This document shows, piece after piece, positions 32,131 through 43,621 of a stretch of DNA of 64,000 nt (positions within the stretch are counted from its first letter, which is position 1; each line of letters starts with the position of its first letter). The notes under the pieces were generated by a model. It searched no databases. It saw only the letters and a list, made by a program, of their open reading frames with translations, and was not told the origin of the DNA. Position numbers and translations under genes: made by a program. Origin of the DNA: Montifringilla adamsi (Eukaryota > Chordata > Aves > Passeriformes > Passeridae); NCBI GenBank assembly GCA_017590115.1, contig JAGGNK010008670.1, positions 6,009,677 to 6,073,676 of the forward strand. Direction: 5' to 3'.

Positions 32131-34624
32131 GAAAAATATTCCTCTTCTGTGGGAGACAAAATAAGACAAAATACACCACTGAAGTTTTCCAAGATAATGG
32201 AAGTGCTGAGATGTAACACAGCTTTTCTAGAAATTCCTGAAAGTGCCGGTTATTACTGTCTTAAGATAAATACAATGTTGAATATTGTCATTTTTATCTA
32301 AATTCAGTAACTTCTCTGGCCAGTGGAATGAAATATTTTTAGCATCGAATAAGGATTAAGTGCTAGCCCTTGGTTTATTTTAGAAAAAGAGCTAGATAAA
32401 GAGCTATGTAACAAGTCTAACTGTGTCTGGAAAAAAACAGCAATACAGAGCTCGCAGTGAGAGAATGGGATTCTCTTATTTTCTAACCATACTCCTAACC
32501 AGCCTCCTACAGGCAGGCCCTTGCTGAGCCCCAGTGAGCGCAGCAGAAACACAGGCACTGAGCTACACCAGAGCTGAGCCAGCAGGGAAGTGTTTTGCAG
32601 GAACAGGCTGAGAGAAGGAAGGTAAAAGCATCACAGGAAAAGGCACTTTTTTTCTGTTCTTGGCTCTGGCTGTTGGGCTGAGTTAGGGAATGACTTATTA
32701 AACAGCTGAAGCACTAGAAATTTGCAGCCATTATCCTAGCGTGAGGCAAAACGTTACACAGGCACTTCTGCCTGGCTACGATTCTTTCTTCACTCAGCAA
32801 ATATTTAGTAGGTTTAAGGTTCCCAAAACAAATTACTTTTTTCCTAGGTGTTACTGAAACAATCCATACAGCTCGCTTAGATTTGACTCAAAGCGATAAA
32901 TAGATGCATTTCCTACAGTGAAGGCCACGCTTTACAGACCCTACAATCCTCCTGTACTAAGATAAAATGAGAGAAGGAAAAAGAAGCAAAACCCCTACTT
33001 CAAAATGCTGCATTTTGGAGGATTTTATGCATTCACACATTACAACAGAAACAATTGTCCCCCTCCCCCTTTTCAGTATTTTCCTTTTCATTTAACCCAA
33101 GATGTCTGTCATGAAATCCTCCTAGGAATTCATAGCAAGTTAGGGAACACTTTGCTTTTTGACAAATCCTCTATACTTAAGGAATGCAAGTGTTTCCTTC
33201 ACCCAATTCTTCAACTAAGCTTCCTAATTATAGCACTCTTACAGGATTTCAACATACGCTGGCAGAGGCGCTGTGTATCACACTGAATTTAAAGCTGAGG
33301 TAGCCACCAAACTGCTCTTCAAACCCCCTAAACCCATGCACATGGTAAGGCTGCACTGGCATTTCTCATCCCTGACACAGTGTGCAGTGAGCTGCTTGTG
33401 GAACTGAGCCACAGCATCATCTTCCCAATTGTCCTAAGTGCTACTCAGCTCCCATAAACTGTGCAAGGGAGGGCTGTGAATTCACCCACATCCCAAATAA
33501 GCCCTTTCAGCTGACCTCCAGGCAATTTTTCGGTTGACCTCTTGGCAATTTTCATGGGTGTAGCCAGAGAGATGCACGAGGCAAAGCTGGATTTATTTTA
33601 AATAAATAATTTCTCTGGCATGAATTAATTTTTCTGTGGAAGATTCCTATGGATATAGCACTGCAAATACACAAATGCCATGCTGCCAGGGCAAGAGAAG
33701 AAGGAAGGAAGCTACTCTGTGACCCAGACCTCTTCCTGGGATGCCCAAACTCCTTTCCCTACTCAGAGCACTCCAAACCTACAAACCACTGTGGATTTTT
33801 CACCAGATGAGTTACGAGTCACAAAAATATGTGGAACAATTGACTTCACTTACGTTGCAATGCTTTTTTCTTCAAAAGCAAGCACAGAGGTTCCTAACTT
33901 ATGAGTCCTGCATAGTTGACATCTTTTTAAGTTGATGTCACCCATCACAGCTGTAACTTGGCACTTCTAGTAACACTCTGCTCAAGATTTGCCTTTCCCG
34001 ATGTTTCTCCATTCCTGCACTTGCAAAACGTCCCACATCTATCTTGGGGTAACAACAGAACCTCAGGAACCCTAAAAATGAGTATTTTTTCCCCATAGGT
34101 TTGCTATGTATAGATGCCACGAGTTCTTTTCAGAATGATTTAGAATTTGCGCACATAACACTCCTTTTTCAAAGCATAAATTTAAAGATTTATGTAACGG
34201 ATTAAATTGTCTCCCAAATCAGACAAAAAATGAGTCCAGGACTTGCTTATATGCTTCTGAATTTGCTGAACTGTAGTGTTTCTGATCATTACACTGTTTT
34301 CTCTCAGGCTACAGTTGCTGCCCCATGTCCCAGCCCCCATGAACTCCAGACACTTGGACATCAGGACCAAGATATTTTAGAGGATCACATGTAACACTCA
34401 TTCCTCTTCTAAATATGCCACAATCCACATCCAGCTATGGGCAGACTGAAAAGCAGTCTGATGAAAACGGGAAGCTTTAACAGAGACAGCCCAAGTGCAA
34501 GTCAACCTCAATGGGGTAAACTCCACAACTGCTTTGACATTGGCATTTTGAAAGGAAAAAAAACCCCAACAAACAGTAGTTTATGTAGCTTGCATTATGA
34601 TGAAAAGGAAATTAAATGGAGACA

Positions 34625-34795
34625 TGTGAATTAAAAAACACAAGCGACCAAAAAAGAAAAAAACAACCAACCAACCAAAAAAAAAAAATCAAAAACACCC
34701 AAAAAAACCCACCCAAAACAAAAAAAAACCAACCAACCAACCAACCAACCAACAAAAAACCAAAAAAACCCCCACCAAACCACCACAAAACAAAA
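34625..34795 (+). repeat. A/C low-complexity block with (CCAA)n
   Basis: About 170 bp almost without G or T. CCAA is repeated three times at 34665-34676 and six times at 34729-34752, linked by A-runs and CCC triplets. The minus strand, which is the TBL1XR1 sense strand, therefore carries (GGTT)n arrays. Confidence 0.92.
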
Positions 34796-36154
34796 TGGCA
34801 ACAGTTGTTCCTGTGGGCAATGAGGAGGTCAATCTGCTGAGAAATTTCTGTCAGCTTCAGCAAAAAGGGTGTTAAAACAAAATTGGATGGATCAATGGAA
34901 GCTACTTTGCTCCACAACAGCCTATTCACCACAGCTCCCAGTATGAGCCAAGAACTGGGATGTGCAAGAATCTGCTCACCAACTGGGGAGGCCTTTCAAA
35001 CAGGAACCTCATAAACTGCAGCAGCATAGGAAAAAATAATAACCAAAATTGAACGGTTCAGCAAAAAAGGATTTTGTTTTTAGAAAAAGTTAAATATAAA
35101 AGAAGCCAGGAATTCGACCAGGGGAAAGGTATGCCAACAATCTATTCTAAGCTGCATTTGCAGTCACAAATTCAAACACACACCAGTTACTTGCTTATCA
35201 TAAGTAGCATGAAATGTGTACAAGAAAAGGCAGCAATGATCTTGCCAAAAGAGCAGCACATCACCTTGGGGTATCAATGGTAGGAAATATTAAGTTGTAT
35301 TTTATCTTCTATTTGGAGCAAAACCCCAGCATCCCTAATGTGGTTTCCACTTGCTATTTACATAATTAAGTCACCTCCTCACAGTTCAGATACCCTTACT
35401 TACTACTCAGGTTACTTCCAATTTACCAGATGGTCAGTCTCCAGAAAACACTATCTGAGCCTCAGCCACTTCTTGGTTAAATCTATTCTGATGGCTTATT
35501 AGTAGAATAATTTATCAGCTGTTAAAATAATATTTGTTACAAACTCGTTTTCTATGTAAATCAGGTTTCATGAACTGGGATGGAATTCCAGCCCTTTCAA
35601 ATTCATTTTAATATGAAATGCTGACATCAAGTTGTAACTTCGTTTGATTATTTTTTCTGTTTATGTTATTAGCAACCAGTTTTTCTGGCACTCTTTCCTG
35701 TTCCAGTTCAATCACTCGGTTGAATTACTTGAACTTCTGCTGAACTGCACCAAAAAAAGGAAAATTAACTAATGCCTCATTTGATCTTGTGACCATAAAA
35801 CTTGTGTTTTCATTCCCTCTTTAACCTTTGACCATCTATTTTCCCCTTAATTTGTGTGTTATGTACCTGATAGTTTTAAATTTGTTTCTTTTATTCATGG
35901 AAAAGACTCTGCTCTGATGGTTGATCTGCCCTCTGTTCATTTTAACCACCAGTGACTTTATTCTGGATTCTCATCAGTAAGCACACACTCAAAATCACTT
36001 CTTCAAAGCCCATCATGTATCTGTAATTTGGCTTACTGTATGCCCTTTACCAGAAGTACATGGCTGTTCTCATAAAAAGCGTCAACTAAGCTAGAAGAAA
36101 AAACAAGTTATAAGAGAGTGAAGCGGCTGATTTTATAAAAATTCCTTCGTCAGT

Positions 36155-36250
36155 TTCACAGAATCAGCTGAGTTGGAAGAGACCCACAAGGGTCATTGAG
36201 TCCAACTCCTTGCCCTGCACTGAACCATTCCCAAGTCACACCACATGCCC
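36155..36250 (-). mobile_element. CR1 3'-end fragment, minus orientation
   Basis: The sequence 'cacagaatcagctgagttgg' followed by 'aagagacccacaagggtcat' and 'gagtccaactccttgccctg' is the reverse complement of an avian CR1 3' end. The first 8-mer, 'cacagaat', is the terminal octamer read backwards. The fragment is about 95 bp and 5'-truncated. It belongs to a different CR1 subtype from the one at 25771. Confidence 0.87.
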
Positions 36251-39200
36251 AGTTTATTACTTTATTCAAATTCTCTCCTTCTCACATTGTTATGATGGAC
36301 TTGAATTTAACTCATGCCACTTTTTTTAGCTTTTTTTTTTAACAGTTGTTAAGCACCTGAACATGAGATAAAACATTTTTAAAACACATGCAGACTGCAA
36401 TAAAATATGGTCCATCTACAGCCCAAAGAAATTAAGTGAAAGGGGAAGGTTTCATGAATATCATTAAGGAGGTCAAAGATGCCAATTATGGCTCACATTT
36501 GACATCAATACCCTCCATTTGTGTGAATATTAAATTCATGGATGCCAATCCTACATACATATGCTCAGTATGGGATTCAAATCCCTTGTCTTGAATAGTT
36601 TCTTACATTTGTTCACTAAATTACAGTAAGAACGCCACACATGACCTTTATTTACAAATATGGGTGCACTAACCCACTGACTACAATTTCTGTTTCTAAC
36701 CACTGGGTGAACTAAAGACTTGGAAAGCAGATACAGACTTCTAGCCATGCCATCCATGCTGGTGGCCACACAGGGTCCTGGTTTTTGAAGGCCAGCAGGT
36801 CTTGTTTCTCCTGAGTAAATAGAAATCAGCATCAGCAGTGTCATTCCACACAGCCTACAGACTTCCTATTGTCGTGCAGCAATATTCATTATCCCCCAGC
36901 ATCAGCACTGCTGAAACTAAGGGCAGCTTTTGCTTTTGTTAACTTGAACTAACATCAGCTTTCTGTTGACAAGAAGGAAATCAGGATCAAGGCCTGATGA
37001 TACAAGTGACACATTGACATGGTCTCCTGTGAAATCAGCCTTGCTCTTCTGCAGATGGCAGCACTAGTGCTGGGACACAAAAGAGCCTGTCCTTGTGTTT
37101 TCTCTGTAATATCCTACTTCATGTACATCCAAAGGCCAGTTCAATTTTTTAACTATGCAACTTTGTCAATGTTGAGAAGACTTTGCACTGTATTTCTAAT
37201 TCTTTCATATAACAGAGCAGGGAAAGGGTCATTTCAGGTTATACAACTTCACCACGGACATATGGCAGTGAACCCAGAGCACAAACACAAAATCTCCCTC
37301 TCCTCTAAAGCAGATGGCATGCTGATCAAGTAAGATATAATCTAATGCTAACTGCACTACTATTATCTATTGAACCAACACCAGTATAAAGCAGCAAAGA
37401 CAGAAAAAACATAAGGCAGGGGAGGTAAAGCAGAGGAAGACAACAATGAAAAAAAAACAGACTAAGCCAGCTGTAAGAGAAGACAACCCATTGCAGAAGA
37501 AACAGCCTCTTTTCATTTAAGATTTAAAACCCAGAAATGGCAGTAGATAAGGAACAGCAATGGCCCTCACCCTGTTTTAGAAGATGTTCTTCTAGCTTGA
37601 GATACTGGCCCAGTTCCCTTTGCTCTTGCACTGCACTGGGCACCTGCCAGGGGCTAAATATCCCAGCTGCTTAGATAATTACATATTTATGATTTTGCCG
37701 AGAATTCTTAGTCAAAGCTTATTTTTGAACTGTAAAATGCTTAGAGAAACAGCAGAGAAAGTTCTCTGACAAATGCTGCTTCAAAACAGAGCCAACACTT
37801 AAATTTTTTTAAAGGACGTTCATTTCCGTTGCAGTTGATTCATTCAGTGGTGAACTTTAATGGCAGAAAAAGGAAAGAGATCTTGCTAGTGTGTTTAACT
37901 TGCTCTCTGTAAGGAAACAGAAAATTCAAAAACCCTTCCAAAAATGATTCAGAATAGTGTACATAAAATTTTTAATGCTTACCACAGTTTGCACCCTACC
38001 ACACGATGGAACTTTTCTTCTGGATCACCTTATTAGTAGTATTTCCTCTTCCACACATAAACCACTAGATTAGCTAATTCATGCTGATCCAATAAACAGA
38101 ACTGATGTGTGAACATTTTGAAATATAATTGTTTAGCCACAAAAATTATCATACAAAATACATTGCACTTCACCTTCCCTCATTGATAATAGCATCCACT
38201 GATTTCAGAAGGAGCAAAACAGTTCAAAATTTCATGTTGTTGGTTATTTTAGACTATTTCAGAACCTTCTAGAAATATTTTTTTTCCTGTTAAGGCTGCA
38301 CTCCATAAACTGTACAACCAACAGCCTCAACAATAAATTTCATGAGCACTTTTAGGCCCTACTGTTCAAAGTGCTTTCAAGCTTGGTTAGCTTTATGCAT
38401 GCAAGTACTCCTTATTTATATTGCAAAAGAACTACTCCTACACCAAAAATTACATGTAGGCACATACATTTGTATTTCATAGAATAAGGGCCTTAGTCTT
38501 GTGGAGTTATTTATTTTGAATCAATTATTCTAGGTTCTTGAGGGCAACATCTTTAGTCCTGTCAAGTTTCATAAACTCTGGAAATCAGGGGTCCCTGTTC
38601 TCAGTATGACAACTGACCTTCAGCTCCACCACCTTACAAAGAGCCGCTCATCTGCAGATACTCATTTTATATCCCTCTAGCTGAGAGATGCCATTCAGCT
38701 TGTCTTGAAATACAGCCAATTTTGCAATTACAGTGCAAAAACCTTGGAGCTAGAGGCACAGACCTCCAGCTGTACTTGTCAAGTGCAGCAGAGACAAGGC
38801 TTCCACACCAAACCCAACTCTCCAGCTCATATCCCCTTCCCTTGGTTGCCTTCCTTTGCATGGAAGCATTTCAACATACTGGCCTGGCAGAGTAGTATTT
38901 GGATGGGTTTAGCTGCTGGGAAGCACAGGCTAATAGTTACATCCATTTATTCATTTACCTGTCTTCTAAGGAGTGTGAAGGCCACAGGACTATCTGAAGG
39001 CACCCCAAAGACATTCAAATTAAAAACAACTTGCTGCAGTCTTGGGGAAATTTTTGCAGACATTTTCCAGTGCCTTCACTTTGGAGTGAGTCACTCATTC
39101 TCCCCAGCTCCTCCAAGCCCTCCTGCTGTTTCTGAACCAAATCCCCTGTAGGTAATTACAGTGAAATGTTGCACCCATGGATTTGCTGGCCCAAGAGACT

Positions 39201-42200
39201 CAGTGCCTCAAGAGCTCTTCTATCCCATCTCTTATGAGTAGGAACAGTTGACATAACACACAATAGGTGTATTACACCCTCAAAACACAGTATAATGTGT
39301 TCACCTAGAAGTAGGCAGCACTGAAAAGAATGGATTTAAATCACCTACTTGGTATTCCCCCCAAGACTGTGAGGACATGCCTTAGCTGTTGATGACTCCG
39401 CTTGCCTGGGGACTCGGAAATTTTGTGTTCACTGCCTATGCTCAGACCTTACCTGTGCCAGGTAGCAATGAACAATAACAACCTCTATTCTCTTGTGCAT
39501 TAGACCTTTTTAACTGATCAGGGTGTTGATCTTTGTCAAACCATCCACGTATAGCCTCAGAACATGGACACTGTTTTCCAGGATGCCTGTAAGAAGTCCA
39601 CCACGTGGCCCAGCTTGAGTCCTTCACAGCCCTTTCTGGTTACCTCTGCAAAATTAAACCCATCCCAGCAAGCTGTCATGGGACAGTCACAAACTGATAG
39701 TTCCCACCTTTCTGTAAGCTCCTGGGTTTTGCACAGTCCAGTCTGTATTTCTAAATTTAGATATACATCTGTATGTGTGTATAAATACATGCACAGATAA
39801 GCACACGCCTATATTCCCACATTATTTATGTGAACACACAAACCTGCTTCAGTGACTTGCAAAGGCAGAAAGGCAAACTGGTTTGCGTCCAAAACTCACA
39901 AAAAAAGCAAGACACAATGGAAAATCTTTCTTGGGTAAGCTACAAGTTCCATTACATAATAAGAACATTTATTTGCTAAAGCCCTTGTTGAAATCCTGAT
40001 GTCATCTTTTGCTTAGACCAAAGATCCATGACTTCAGATCTTTACTTCTGACACATTCATTAATTATTGTGACCACAGATTAATTACCCAGTTATCAGCC
40101 TCTACATGAACCTTCAAAATCCTAGAAAAGTAGCATTAGACACTTAGTTTCCTGCAATTACCAGGCCTTTTTCAGTAAGCCTTTGCACCTCTCCTCTGAC
40201 ATGGTGAAGAACATTAAATTTGGCTGAAAAAATGGGAAGGAGAACTTACACCCACTGAATACAGCCATGCTATATCACAATATCAATATTTGATTTTCTA
40301 AAGAATTGCCAACAACTACAATAATTTTTAAAGAGTAACTAGTATTTTACCCTATTTGGTTTATCAGTTAACATATACATAACATATGTATGCATATCAT
40401 AACGTAATAGGATGCAAAAAATAAGCTCCTTTTAATTACCTTGAAAATTGAAAATCTAAGAAAACAACACAAGAGGATGGAGTATGTGTAAATTGTTATT
40501 TTGGGTGGTTTTACTACTAAGAAATGGAACTGACAATCAGGATTTAAACATGACCAAAAATGCTATAAGCATTTCTCAAGGGAATCAGAAATTAATTTCT
40601 TATTCAAATATATGTGTTGAACATGGGCAACCATGGTTAAAGCAAGGCCTTTTTGGGGCATGTACAAAACCTGCTTTCTTCAGCAGCCTCTGGTCCACAC
40701 TTTGTTTACACACAGCAAAGAGAAAAACATAATAAAACCTCTAAAAGTCTTTTTTACTGTACAGGTTTAGTTACAATTACTTTGGGGATGGTAAAATATC
40801 TGTCTAGCTTGTCTCTTAAATCTACATTCAAACTATCTCAAAGTTAATCAGAGGTGAGTAATGGTTTAGAAATCTCTTGAATAATAAAGTATAACAACTT
40901 ATAGCACAAAAACAGCCCTCAAAGACAAGAGTGGGGAGTACTTCACTTCACTGCAAGTAACAGTTGAGTATGTTTTATGATCACTGTAACAACTACCATG
41001 CCCTTGAGACTTTGCAATTCTGAATTTCTAATATAATTTGTAGGGGGAAAATTAGGACAAAATGCAGTAACATTTCAAGTACAGTCTCACAGTATTTTAA
41101 AATTTTATGAAGTATAAGGACTAGGTTAATATGAAATGAGTCATGCTTTTAAGAGAGGCAGTAATACAGATCAGTATCTTAAATCATAACTAAAATAACT
41201 CAACCACTACAAAATAAAAAGAAAACAGAGCAGCATTTTGCTGGAAAAAGGTCAATAACAACAATGAAGATTTAACAATACTAGAAAAGGCTGAGAGCAC
41301 TGCTCATTTCAGGACCAAGAAGTAAAAATACCGGTCTGAGTGACCAGATAAATACTATTCTTTCTCACTCAACAAATCCATTCCCATCACCTGAAGCTCA
41401 TCCCAAATTAATATAAACTCTACTCATATAAACTCTGAGCCCAAAAACCAGACTATTAAACAACATACAGCCTTGGCGCAGATGATCTGATTTCAGAGGA
41501 ATATTTGCTTTACTTTGTGACAAATATATTACATTTCACTCCGTGGTGTCTTTGGGAGTTAACAGAATTGCTCACTACCTCAAAGTGAAGGAGTTACATC
41601 CACGCAAACTCTCTTTGAGCATCATTTTCCTCACAGGGCAAAGACAGTGCAGTTGCAAAGGTATAAATAAGTGAGGCTGTAATTGATTTACATACTCTTT
41701 AGATCCATTTCCACATGCAAACCAAGGGAAACCAGCTCAGCTCTCAGATCCAAAATTGAGTTTTCAAAGCAAGTGGTTCAAAACATTACCTCTAACTTCT
41801 GTACTGAGCACAACAAGAGAGAGATGCTTTAAATATAGAATTCACACTGGCACTTTATGCATTTAATTCTTAAGGCTAATGCTGAAGGTACCACTCTTAT
41901 ACACCTCAGCTGTGACAACATAAGATACCAAAACTGCTAAAAAAGAGGTTGCTTGATCAAAGCTGAAGCAGCAAGTTCCAGTCCTTCCCTTCAGGCCTCA
42001 GCTCTGCATTCCATCTGCACAGCTATCAGGAAGCACCAGCAAACCATAAGGATAGCCTCAAAATATGAATTTGCAGCAGTCTGTAACACTAACATTCAGA
42101 GATGGAATAAGATTGCCCCTTTCTACAGAATCTAAGATTTTAACTTCACTGGTCCTATACTGCCAAATGGGCTGAAGTAAAATACACCTGACAATGCAGA

Positions 42201-42611
42201 GCTGATATAGGGTTTTTTTCTGGAAAAGCTGTTAGTATTGAAACAAACTCCAGACAGCACCCACGTGGGGACAGCAGAACATTCAGCTTGGCTACAGCTC
42301 ACCCCAAACAGGCTCTTGGCCAAAAGAGGAAGCAACACCAGTTACCAACAGGATGAGCTATGTTACTGTCAAGTCACTCTTCTCACTTCAAAATGAACAT
42401 GCTGCCCCTATTTCCACAGGATAAAACCAAGTGCAATTGCAATATTTCTGTCAAACAGCATAATGGTCTAGATATTCCTTAAAAAATGAAAGTAATCCAC
42501 TTGAATACTAAAAAGTAGTCATTCTAAAAATATTATTTGCAGTGTAAGCCTGCTAATGGCAGTGTGCAGAGAGAAACCACGCCACCTTTAGTCAGTTTAA
42601 AAAGTACTTAC

Positions 42612-42676
42612 CATTGGCAGTGCATTGATATGCAGAAGTTTTCCTTTCGGGTGCCTCTTGCCACAGAAGGGTGATG
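42612..42676 (-). other. TBL1XR1: Candidate noncoding 5'UTR exon of TBL1XR1
   Basis: On the minus strand this 65-bp segment has a textbook exon structure. A pyrimidine-rich tract ends in CCCTGCCAG (AG at 42678-42677), and the donor AATG|GTAAGTA has GT at 42611-42610. It is on the same strand as TBL1XR1, 39 kb upstream of the start-codon exon, which itself needs an upstream donor. Mammalian TBL1XR1 has noncoding 5' exons separated by very large introns, so position and size fit. It carries two ATGs, at 42625-42623 and 42614-42612; the second is completed by the last base of the exon. Spliced to 3394, both open short upstream ORFs that stop before the main ATG. I have no transcript evidence. 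It could instead be a lncRNA exon or a chance splice-site pair. Confidence 0.55.
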
Positions 42677-42945
42677 CTGGCAGGGAAATAAGGAGACAAA
42701 ATAGGAAACGTTAGTATTTATTATCTTGAAACCACAGCTACCAACATCTAAACATTTTGAAAAGCCCCAAACAAAAATCAACATCCCAATGGTATGACTT
42801 CCAAAATGGTTACATTGACTGTGAAACAGTGAAAGAAAAATCTGCTTTCCTAACACATCTTGCACCAAATAACTCAGTTTATGTACACAGGTGTGCCCAT
42901 GAGCCCAAAGAGTTACCAACTCCAGCAGTGACCTCAATGATTAAT

Positions 42946-43002
42946 AAAACCACCAGCTCACACTAATTGCTAGAAAAACCACCAGCTCACACTAATTGCT
43001 AG
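42946..43002 (+). repeat. Perfect tandem duplication, 28-bp unit at 29-bp period
   Basis: The unit starts AAAACCACCAGCTCACAC and ends TAATTGCTAG. It occurs at 42946-42973 and again, without a mismatch, at 42975-43002. Perfect identity suggests a recent slippage or duplication event. Confidence 0.9.
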
Positions 43003-43590
43003 CAACGCTTGACAACATGTAAATAACAGAAATCTTCGTAGTGCAAAATGCAAGAGAAATATTGTCCACCTTTAAAACCCAAACAAAAACACAATCCAAA
43101 CAAATCCACACTCTCCTACATTTTAATAATTTTCTTTACATGTCAATAATAATTTTATGCATCCTACAATAAAATAACTTAAGTGTAAGCACACAGCTTT
43201 TGATGTCCAGATATGAGGTAACTCCATCCACTACAACATTCATTTTTACTCAGCAGTGACAAACGATTTTTATCCACACTAATATCCCTGAGTGGTTGCC
43301 CTCCATACAAACACTTGCCAGACGACTTTTCTTTAGGACATAATCTAATCACCCACTCAAAGAGCAGGAAGGGTGACAGATGGACATGGGTGACTAATGA
43401 AGTATTACCAGACTATTTTTAGATTAAATTCTTTACCAAGCATCTGCAACCTGTGGTCAAAAAACTTTTACTATGAGTAAAGAGTAACTACAGTTTGTGG
43501 GACTCATGATGAACACGAGGTTCTCACGTGCAATTTACAAGCTCAACCAGCAGGAAATCATTCATTATAGAGCCATTTTTGGACCCAGCC

Positions 43591-43621
43591 AAAAAAAAAA
43601 AAACCCACAAAAAAAAAAAAA
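43591..43621 (+). repeat. A-rich tract (A13 CCCAC A13)
   Basis: Two runs of 13 A separated by CCCAC and followed by GGGGG. Confidence 0.92.

Larger units (their letters stand above)
3395..42611 (-). other. TBL1XR1: Large TBL1XR1 5' intron (about 39 kb if the 42.6-kb exon is used)
   Basis: I see no supported coding exon in this stretch. It holds three short CR1 3'-end fragments (about 9688, 25771 and 36155), an AAAT microsatellite at 6521, and homopolymer A tracts at 15010, 18689, 23584 and 32111. It also holds A/C-only low-complexity DNA at 26507 and 34625-34795, and small tandem duplications at 7601 and 14123. The rest is AT-rich unique DNA. Some blocks without repeats (10860-11010, 24140-24260) look like candidate conserved noncoding elements, but that is only an impression. 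No tRNA, snoRNA or microRNA hairpin was recognised. If the 42.6-kb exon is not real, the intron simply continues to the right. Confidence 0.7.

Noticed and set aside
38705..39151. 148-codon plus-strand open frame, the longest in the window
   Set aside because: No recognisable motif, Cys/Ser/His-rich composition typical of chance frames here, and no splice or promoter context. Over 64 kb and six frames such lengths are expected.
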